From Deltaproteobacteria bacterium RBG_13_52_11 (lineage in GTDB: Bacteria; Desulfobacterota; B13-G15; RBG-16-54-18): a DNA stretch of 5,191 nt. Below, in pieces: positions 1 to 4,335 of the stretch. The translations under genes and the position numbers were made by a program. Within the stretch, counting starts at the first letter, position 1; each line of letters opens with the position of its first letter. The stretch is taken from positions 1,198 through 6,388 of the forward strand of contig MGQF01000067.1 in the NCBI GenBank assembly GCA_001797745.1. Reading direction: 5' to 3'. The notes beneath the pieces were generated by a model that was not told the origin of the DNA, ran no database searches, and saw only the letters and a list, made by a program, of their open reading frames with translations.

Positions 1-1579
1 TGAGGGCGTCTTCGTAGATGACCGGGGAGTCAATGATGACGGAGGCAGGAGTAAACCCCTTGTCCAGGGCAGCGGCGTAGATGATGGGTTTAAAGGCGGA
101 CCCGGGCTGCCGGCGGGCCTGCAGGGCGCGGTTGAACTGGCTCTCCAAAAAGTTCCTCCCCCCCACCATGGCCCGGACATTGCCTGTGGGGATCTCGAAG
201 GAGATGAGGGCCCCTTGGACTTGGGGCTCCTGTCCCAGCTCAAGGGTTAATAACCCCTTGGGGGGTATCGCCTGCACCTTGGTACGGATGACGTATCCCA
301 CCTTGAGGGCCTGCGTGGGGTCCTTCAACTGGGCCGTAGTATAATCTATCTCAGGATTGGGGCTTCGTGCCCAGCGCATCGTCTCGAAGGGAATGTACCC
401 TGCTTTATCCCCAATCCGAACAAATACCCGCTTATTGTCTTTGGCAATTTCCGTTACTACGCCCAGATAGGTCTCACCTGCGGTGAGGGGCTTTTCCGTG
501 AGCTTCTGGGCTATTTCCTGACAAAAGGCGTCAATTTCCTCTTTCTTTAATACCTTCTCAGGCCCTCGATACCCCTGTCTCCTGTCCAGCTCTGTGAGCC
601 CGGTCTGCATGGCCTCTTGGGCCGCCTTTTGGCTCTCGAAGTTTAAGGTGGTATGGACCTGGAGGCCTTGGGTATAGAGGGCCTCTTCACCATATTTTTC
701 CTGGAGGTATATCCTGACGTATTCGGTGAAATAGGGGGCGGTGTTTAGGAACGTGTTTTCCCTCGATTGTATCTTTAAGGGAGTCCGATAAGCCGCATCG
801 GCCTCCTGTTGGGCGATATAGCCTTCTTCGACCATACGCGCTAATACATAGGCCTGGCGCCCTTTAGACCGTTCAAAGTTATTAAGGGGAGAATAATTCT
901 CCGGGGCTCGGGGAAGGCCCGCCAGAAGGGCGGCCTCGGGAAGGGTGAGCTCTTCGACCCCTTTACCGAAGTAATCTCGGACAGCCGCCTCCACCCCATA
1001 GTTTCCGTGTCCCAGATAGATTTGATTCATATAGATATAGAGAATTTCCTTCTTGGTGAGATACTTTTCTATCCTGTAGGACAGGATGAATTCCCTGATC
1101 TTTCTGGACACGGTCCTCTCCCTGGACAAGACCATGGAGCGGACCGTCTGTTGGGTGATGGTGCTCCCCCCTTGTTTGATCTCGCCCGCCAGGATATTTT
1201 TCGACATGGCCCGCAGGATGCTGAGGTACGAGATCCCCTTGTGCTGGAAGAACTTGGCATCCTCGGACGCCACAAAGGCCTGGCTGAGGACCTCGGGGAT
1301 CTGCCTCATGGGGACAACGATCCTGCGCTCCTTGCAGAACTCCCCAACCAGCTCCCCGTCGTCGGAGAAGACCTTGGTGATGATAGGTGGCTTGTAATCT
1401 TCCAGCGATTTGATGGGGGGGAGGGTGAAGGAAAAGTAGAGGTAAGCCCCTAACCCTATCAGCAGAAAGGCGAGGATAAGGCACGGAATAAGCATCAAGT
1501 AGGATTTTTTTGCCCTTTTCTTTATTTCCCCTTCATCTTCTCGTTCATCATGAAGGGTATTGTCTTCCGGGAAATCCAT
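1..1579 (-). CDS. mrcA: Penicillin-binding protein 1A (bifunctional murein transglycosylase/transpeptidase), partial at C-terminus
   Basis: Class A PBP that polymerises lipid II into glycan strands and cross-links the peptides, anchored in the inner membrane and facing the periplasm. The open frame covers 526 codons and leaves the window with no stop. In order: a charged cytoplasmic tail (residues 1-25); one membrane anchor (about 27-50); a glycosyltransferase-51 domain with the ASEDAKFF motif (catalytic Glu106), GGSTITQQ (137-144) and the NQIYLGHGNYGVEAA and LPEAALLAGLP motifs; an OB-like insert of the PBP1A type (about 371-450); and the start of the transpeptidase domain with PGSAFKP (nucleophile Ser494, Lys497). 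The SxN and KTG motifs would lie beyond the window. The start is uncertain. The frame stays open upstream to another ATG at 1684, which would add 35 residues. Neither start has a clear Shine-Dalgarno sequence. ATG 1579 is preferred because it gives a typical short acidic/basic tail before the anchor. The gene is divergent from the pilin cluster. Confidence 0.93.
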   Translation of the reverse strand, partial: MDFPEDNTLHDEREDEGEIKKRAKKSYLMLIPCLILAFLLIGLGAYLYFSFTLPPIKSLEDYKPPIITKVFSDDGELVGEFCKERRIVVPMRQIPEVLSQAFVASEDAKFFQHKGISYLSILRAMSKNILAGEIKQGGSTITQQTVRSMVLSRERTVSRKIREFILSYRIEKYLTKKEILYIYMNQIYLGHGNYGVEAAVRDYFGKGVEELTLPEAALLAGLPRAPENYSPLNNFERSKGRQAYVLARMVEEGYIAQQEADAAYRTPLKIQSRENTFLNTAPYFTEYVRIYLQEKYGEEALYTQGLQVHTTLNFESQKAAQEAMQTGLTELDRRQGYRGPEKVLKKEEIDAFCQEIAQKLTEKPLTAGETYLGVVTEIAKDNKRVFVRIGDKAGYIPFETMRWARSPNPEIDYTTAQLKDPTQALKVGYVIRTKVQAIPPKGLLTLELGQEPQVQGALISFEIPTGNVRAMVGGRNFLESQFNRALQARRQPGSAFKPIIYAAALDKGFTPASVIIDSPVIYEDAL

Positions 1580-1699
1580 GGTATAATAATAACACAAAGA
1601 GCGGAGAATGAAAAGGTCAAAGTCAGAGGATTTGGAGAGGGTGGAAAGAAGGGTTGAGAAGGATTTATCTGTAAAAGAAGACATTTTTTGTCAGCAGAA

Positions 1700-1716
1700 G
1701 TGACTGAAATTGTCAC
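1700..1716. promoter_or_regulatory. Inverted repeat GTGAC-N7-GTCAC, candidate upstream activator site
   Basis: Two perfect 5-base arms (1700-1704 and 1712-1716) flank a 7-base spacer. The right arm lies within TTGTCACC, and another TTGTCA occurs at 1688-1693. The centre is about 105 bp upstream of the start point predicted from the sigma-54 promoter, the normal distance for a sigma-54 enhancer-binding protein. PilR of Pseudomonas is known to bind TGTC-containing repeats upstream of pilA, so a PilR-type regulator is a reasonable guess. A repeat this short could also occur by chance. Confidence 0.35.
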
Positions 1717-1786
1717 CGGTACACCCCTTTTTTGATAGGGGGGGAAACAGAGTGAGGTTTTTCAAGGGCTGGCGGGGAGTTTATTA

Positions 1787-1802
1787 TGGCACGATCTTTG
1801 CT
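1787..1802 (+). promoter_or_regulatory. Sigma-54 (RpoN) promoter for the pilin cluster
   Basis: The sequence TGGCACG-ATCT-TTGCT matches the sigma-54 consensus TGGCACG-N4-TTGCW at every fixed position. The invariant GG is at 1788-1789 and the GC at 1800-1801, 12 bp apart as required. Transcription should start near 1811-1813, about 130 nt before pilin 1. Sigma-54 control through the PilS-PilR two-component system is established for pilA in several proteobacteria. This promoter implies that expression needs an ATP-dependent activator. Confidence 0.85.
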
Positions 1803-1810
1803 TTATAACT

Positions 1811-1941
1811 GGGTGATTACTAGAGAAAGGGGGTAGAATGCAATCTTAAAGACCTTAATCAAGGGGGTATACTGGATATCACCCAATAAGGAATGGCATA
1901 ATTTAGTAGTATTAAAATAATAATAATTAAGGAGGAAGAAC
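1811..1941 (+). promoter_or_regulatory. Long 5' leader of the pilin 1 transcript
   Basis: If the sigma-54 promoter is used, the leader is about 130 nt. It contains TGGGTGAT (1810-1817), fully complementary to ATCACCCA (1878-1885), so the extreme 5' end could pair with its middle. A 9-base direct repeat AAGGGGGTA occurs at 1827-1835 and 1861-1869. Two tiny ORFs are visible: ATG CAA TCT TAA at 1838-1849, just after the first G-rich repeat, and ATG GCA TAA at 1893-1901, just after AAGGA. The end is AT-rich and carries a strong Shine-Dalgarno GGAGG (1931-1935), 6 nt before the pilin ATG. No known riboswitch class was recognised. Structure or function is inference. Confidence 0.4.
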
Positions 1942-2391
1942 ATGTTAAAAAGGGTTAAGAACAAAAAAGGTTTTACGTTGATCGAGCTCATGATCGTGGT
2001 GGCCATCGTCGGCATCTTGGCCGCCATCGCCATCCCGGCATACCTCGATTACACGGTCAAGACAAAGATTACCGAAGTCACAACGGCCATGGATGCCCTG
2101 GCGCAGGCGGCATCGGAGTACCATGCATCCGCCGGGTTTTTCCCGAATGCGGCAGATTCGAACTATTCCGGCGTTACCGGTTTCGCTGCGGTAGCTGCCA
2201 ATTATGCTACCTGGGGTTATGCTAATATCACTGCTAATTTGTGCAATTTTACTGCGACCTTCACTAGTGTCCTGAACCCGGTCGCCAGCTGTACCTTAGT
2301 CATGCAAGTTAATTTTGTTCCAGCTACGGGTTATGGCAAGGTATATCACAGTAGCAGTACCGTTGCGCCAAAATATTTGCCGAAAAAGTAA
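1942..2391 (+). CDS. pilA: Type IV major pilin (PilA-like), pilin 1
   Basis: Structural subunit of a type IV pilus, 149 residues, with a strong GGAGG site before its ATG. The leader is 10 residues (basic, ending KKG). Prepilin peptidase should cut before Phe11, giving a 139-residue mature pilin beginning FTLIELMIVVAIVGILAAIA with the conserved Glu5. The hydrophobic helix carries Pro22 and the usual AY-x-DY end (Tyr24, Tyr27). The globular part is rich in Ala, Thr, Asn and aromatic residues. It has exactly two cysteines (precursor Cys101 and Cys117), which could form a disulfide. It is first after the sigma-54 promoter, so it is probably the main pilin. Pilin 2 is a full-length paralogue. The family is certain; the role as major subunit rests on position, promoter and sequence type. 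Confidence 0.93.
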   Translation: MLKRVKNKKGFTLIELMIVVAIVGILAAIAIPAYLDYTVKTKITEVTTAMDALAQAASEYHASAGFFPNAADSNYSGVTGFAAVAANYATWGYANITANLCNFTATFTSVLNPVASCTLVMQVNFVPATGYGKVYHSSSTVAPKYLPKK

Positions 2392-2420
2392 GAATAGCGA
2401 TGGTACATAAGGGCATTAAT

Positions 2421-2472
2421 CGGTCAGGTCTTGGAGTATGAGTCTTATGTAACATGCTTCAAGGCCTGACCG
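2421..2472 (+). repeat. 20-bp imperfect inverted repeat (RNA hairpin) between pilin 1 and pilin 2
   Basis: The left arm 2421-2440 starts CGGTCAGG and the right arm 2453-2472 ends CCTGACCG. The arms pair over all 20 positions: 17 Watson-Crick pairs and three G-U wobbles, no bulges, and a 12-base loop (2441-2452). As RNA this is a very stable stem 29 nt after the pilin 1 stop and 36 nt before the pilin 2 start. No proper U-tract follows (CCCGTGTTTGTTTC), so it is not a standard intrinsic terminator. All three deviations from perfect symmetry preserve RNA pairing on the plus strand, which favours a role in the transcript: partial termination, 3'-end protection of pilin 1 mRNA, or RNase processing. 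Confidence 0.8.
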
Positions 2473-2495
2473 CCCGTGTTTGTTTCTGATTCAGC

Positions 2496-2501
2496 AGGAG
2501 G
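2496..2501 (+). promoter_or_regulatory. Ribosome binding site that fixes the pilin 2 start
   Basis: A perfect AGGAGG lies 7 nt before the GTG at 2509. It shows that this GTG, rather than the upstream in-frame GTG at 2476, begins translation. The upstream choice has no Shine-Dalgarno sequence, lies just beyond the hairpin and would give an unusual 22-residue leader. Confidence 0.8.
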
Positions 2502-2508
2502 AAATGAC

Positions 2509-2979
2509 GTGGATAGAAAAGGGAGAAGGGCAGAGGGAGGTTTTACCCTTATAGAGCTCATGATTGTGGTGGCCATTATAGGGGTCTTGGCCGCCATAGC
2601 TATCCCGGCCTACCGAGATTACGTCTATAGGGCGAAGATGTCAGAGGTGGTGTCTGCCTTCGATGCCATTGCCCAGGGTGCAACGGAGTATCACTCAGCA
2701 ATAGGATATTTTCCAGATCAAACCTACGGTGCTACTAATCTTGCTGATTTCTCCGACTTATACGCCAACATTTATTTAATGAATCTAACTCCCGCTGAGA
2801 ACATCGAAATTCAGGCTAACTTCAAATCTAACCTGAACCTCAAAACTCTTATCCCGGGAGGTGTTGGTGATTACGGGCACCTAGTAATGCAGATAACCTA
2901 TAACCAAACAACGGGTTATGCTAAAGCTTATCCCATCTCGGCACAAGATATAGATGCCATCTATATACCGAGAAAATAG
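2509..2979 (+). CDS. Type IV pilin (PilA-like), pilin 2, paralogue of pilin 1
   Basis: Second type IV pilin subunit, 156 residues from the GTG start. The leader MDRKGRRAEGG (11 residues, basic) should be cut before Phe12, giving a 145-residue mature protein starting FTLIELMIVVAIIGVLAAIA with Glu5. It aligns with pilin 1 throughout: YRDYVYRAKMSEV matches YLDYTVKTKITEV, EYHSAIGYFPD matches EYHASAGFFPN, and the ends (VMQ, TTGYAKAY, PRK) match VMQ, ATGYGKVY, PKK. Unlike pilin 1 it has no cysteine at all, so it cannot form the same disulfide. It lacks an obvious promoter of its own and is probably co-transcribed with pilin 1 through the hairpin. It may be an alternative major subunit, a minor subunit or a diverged spare copy. 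GTG start and distal position suggest lower expression. Confidence 0.9.
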   Translation: MDRKGRRAEGGFTLIELMIVVAIIGVLAAIAIPAYRDYVYRAKMSEVVSAFDAIAQGATEYHSAIGYFPDQTYGATNLADFSDLYANIYLMNLTPAENIEIQANFKSNLNLKTLIPGGVGDYGHLVMQITYNQTTGYAKAYPISAQDIDAIYIPRK

Positions 2980-3148
2980 AATAATGTATTTTTTATATTT
3001 ATTATATACGTCATATTTTTATTAATCACCATTCTGGCTATCAGGCGAGGGGATGTTTTTTCGTCACTTCCAATAGGTTTAAGAAAAATTCAAGAGGAAT
3101 TAGTTTCTAGTCTTTAGCCACTAAGATAAAAAACAGGGGGGAAGACCT
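2980..3148 (+). other. AT-rich spacer between pilin 2 and pilin 3
   Basis: 169 bases without a gene. The first part (2980-3025) is almost entirely A and T, much more so than anything else in the window. A weak stem (ATCACC 3025-3030 with GGGGAT 3049-3054, one mismatch) is followed by six T residues (3056-3061) and could be a poor terminator. No recognisable sigma-54 or sigma-70 promoter for pilin 3 was found. The Shine-Dalgarno region of pilin 3 is AGGGGGG at 3134-3140. Confidence 0.5.
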
Positions 3149-3559
3149 ATGAGGGGAGAAAAAGGAGTTACACTAATTGAGGTCATGGTCGTGGTGGCCA
3201 TCGTGGGGATGTTGGCCGCTATCGCCATTCCAGCCTATAACGATTATATCACCAGGTCTCGCCGTTCTGATGCCTTTACTGCCTTGGAAACAGTCAGGGC
3301 CGCGCAGGAGATGTACCGGGCAGAGCGGGGTTTTTATGCTGGCGCCATTACTTCCTTAGCGGGATGTAGCGTAGCCATGGCGGGCGACAACTATACTATC
3401 AGTATCACGAGGACCGACAATACCCATTACACGGCTATGGCCCAAGGACAGGCGAGGCAGGCAGATGACAGGTTTCCGCAGTTTAGACTAAATCAGGATG
3501 GAACCCAAGAGTATTACGATTCAAGCTGGCACACGGGAAACTGGGAGAACCTGCGCTAA
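3149..3559 (+). CDS. PilE-like type IV minor pilin, pilin 3
   Basis: Type IV pilin-like protein of 136 residues, probably a minor subunit. The leader is very short (MRGEKG). Cleavage before Val7 gives a 130-residue mature protein starting VTLIEVMVVVAIVGMLAAIA with Glu5 kept but Val instead of the usual Phe at +1. The helix continues AYNDYITRSRRSDAFTAL, like the PilE group of minor pilins. The C-terminal half (YTISITRT, then QADDRFPQFRLNQDGTQEYY and a late Trp) follows the PilE-like pattern in which a Cys usually sits after the Asp. Here that position is not Cys, so Cys73 is the only cysteine and no internal disulfide is possible. The gene is clearly more distant from pilins 1 and 2 than those are from each other. 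The spacing of about 170 bases suggests a separate or weakly linked transcript. Confidence 0.85.
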   Translation: MRGEKGVTLIEVMVVVAIVGMLAAIAIPAYNDYITRSRRSDAFTALETVRAAQEMYRAERGFYAGAITSLAGCSVAMAGDNYTISITRTDNTHYTAMAQGQARQADDRFPQFRLNQDGTQEYYDSSWHTGNWENLR

Positions 3560-3667
3560 AACAAGGTCATTTATTACTTACCGGAATTCCTTTTTTTACT
3601 TCTTTTCTTTACTGCCCACCCGAAGTCATAGGTTCATTAAACCCATAAATTACAGACTAATTTCTTC

Positions 3668-3697
3668 TTGACAGACATATTTAAAAGTTAATAATAT
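3668..3697 (+). promoter_or_regulatory. Sigma-70-type promoter of the vapBC pair
   Basis: A perfect -35 TTGACA (3668-3673) is followed after 18 bp by TAATAT (3692-3697, 4 of 6 matches to the -10 consensus). Transcription would start near 3704. That is downstream of the first in-frame ATG (3698) and about 24 nt before the preferred vapB start at 3728. Confidence 0.55.
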
Positions 3698-3701
3698 ATG
3701 T
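3675..3701. promoter_or_regulatory. Possible VapB(C) operator overlapping the promoter
   Basis: ACATAT (3675-3680) and ATATGT (3696-3701) form an inverted repeat with a 15-base spacer over the -35/-10 interval. TTTAAAAG (3680-3687) recurs as TTTAAAAAG (3701-3709). VapBC complexes generally repress their own promoter by binding such repeats. The region is AT-rich, so chance similarity is possible. Confidence 0.3.
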
Positions 3702-3727
3702 TTAAAAAGCTCCTATGTAGAGGTATT

Positions 3728-3922
3728 ATGAAGACGACATTAAACATACCTAATCCTCTCATCGAAGAGGCGATGAAGCTCTCAAAGAAAAAGACCAAGA
3801 CGGGGACGATCATAGAGGCCCTGGAGGAGTATATTCGATGGCGACGGCTGAAGGGAGTTATAGATAAGGCGGGGCGATTGGATTTCTCGGACGACTGGGA
3901 ACAGGTGAGACATGAAAGATAA
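3728..3922 (+). CDS. vapB: VapB-family antitoxin
   Basis: Antitoxin of a type II toxin-antitoxin pair, 64 residues. It begins MKTTLNIPNPLIEEAMKLS, the hallmark N-terminus of the VapB antitoxin family (PF09957 type), which forms the ribbon-helix-helix DNA-binding part. A KTKTGTIIEALEEYIRWRR helix follows, then a C-terminal tail (GRLDFSDDWEQVRHE) that in the family wraps around the toxin active site. The start at 3728 is chosen because the family motif begins there, AGAGG lies at 3719-3723, and the predicted transcript starts after the alternative ATG at 3698. The last 11 nt overlap vapC, so translation is probably coupled. It should neutralise VapC and repress the operon. Confidence 0.9.
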   Translation: MKTTLNIPNPLIEEAMKLSKKKTKTGTIIEALEEYIRWRRLKGVIDKAGRLDFSDDWEQVRHER

Positions 3923-4310
3923 GGTCCTGGTGGATACGTCTATCTGGATCGAATTTTTTAAGAAGAAAGAGGCACCTATTCGAGAGGGCCTCATACAACT
4001 CTTAGAGAAGGGGGCTACCTGTTACACTGGCATTATTGCTCTGGAACTCTATCGAGGTGCGAAGACAGAGAGAGAAGTTTCGGTCCTCGATGATCTCTTT
4101 ATGAGCATTGAAAGGTTCATAGAGGGTGAAGAGACACACAAAGAAGCAGGTCTTATGGGGCGTGAATTGGCACATAAAGGGATTGTAGTAGGGGCTGTAG
4201 ATCTGTTGATCGCCCGTTTAGCCCTGGAAAACACCCTTTCTCTCTTTAGCCTTGATAAACATTTTGACATCATAGCTCAGTGGTTTCCCCTGAAACTCTA
4301 CCAGTTATGA
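3912..4310 (+). CDS. vapC: VapC-family PIN-domain ribonuclease toxin
   Basis: Toxin of the pair, 132 residues, the usual length for VapC. The PIN domain carries the expected acidic metal-binding residues: Asp8 in VLVDTSIWIEFF, Glu45 in ALELYRGAK, Asp97 in VGAVDLLIA and Asp115 in SLDKHFDIIA. All four are present, so the enzyme looks active. VapC proteins are Mg-dependent endoribonucleases that cut specific tRNAs or rRNA when free of antitoxin; the target here cannot be told. Its ATG lies inside the end of vapB (11-nt overlap), with AGGTGAG just upstream as ribosome binding site. No frameshift or truncation is seen. The pair sits between the pilins and the ligase and has no evident functional link to either. 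Confidence 0.93.
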   Translation: MKDKVLVDTSIWIEFFKKKEAPIREGLIQLLEKGATCYTGIIALELYRGAKTEREVSVLDDLFMSIERFIEGEETHKEAGLMGRELAHKGIVVGAVDLLIARLALENTLSLFSLDKHFDIIAQWFPLKLYQL

Positions 4311-4335
4311 TAGCTTGGAACTGACAAAAGAACAT

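Larger units (their letters stand above)
1580..1941. other. Divergent intergenic region between the PBP1A gene and the pilin cluster
   Basis: About 360 bases with no convincing gene. The right part holds the pilin promoter, a putative activator site and the leader, each listed separately. The left part (about 1595-1685) is strikingly purine-rich on the plus strand. There the minus-strand PBP1A frame remains open to 1684, and the plus strand carries a 31-codon ORF (1608-1703) without a well-spaced ribosome binding site. No convincing promoter for the PBP1A gene was found. A TTGACC at 1620-1615 (minus strand) has no -10 element at proper spacing. Confidence 0.7.

Noticed and set aside
963..1484. 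Open frames on both strands inside the PBP1A gene (963-1484 minus, 1007-1453 plus, 1069-1275 minus, 1086-1397 plus, 81-344 plus)
   Set aside because: They overlap the 526-codon PBP1A frame, which carries all expected catalytic motifs. Their own translations show low-complexity shadow composition and no family motif.
1522..1716. Minus-strand ORF of 64 codons
   Set aside because: It overlaps the PBP1A start in another frame and shows no recognisable features or good ribosome binding site.
1732..1737. IHF site between activator site and sigma-54 promoter
   Set aside because: Only the TTGATA half matches; the other conserved positions of the IHF consensus are CCC instead of YAA.
1811..1941. Cyclic-di-GMP (GEMM) riboswitch in the pilin leader
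   Set aside because: The conserved GEMM core sequences and tetraloop-receptor arrangement are not present.
2476..2508. Upstream GTG start for pilin 2
   Set aside because: No Shine-Dalgarno sequence and an overlong leader; the GTG at 2509 has a perfect AGGAGG at 7 nt.
3025..3061. Possible intrinsic terminator after pilin 2
   Set aside because: The stem is six pairs with one A-G mismatch and an 18-base loop; the T-run alone is not enough to call it.
3563..3597. Possible intrinsic terminator after pilin 3 (GGAATTCC followed by seven T)
   Set aside because: The palindrome can form only two pairs with a four-base loop, and the outer AAGG/CCTT pairing spans a long unpaired loop; too weak to call.
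3698..3727. Upstream ATG start for vapB
   Set aside because: It lies before the predicted transcript start and outside the family's conserved MKTTL N-terminus; the ATG at 3728 fits better.
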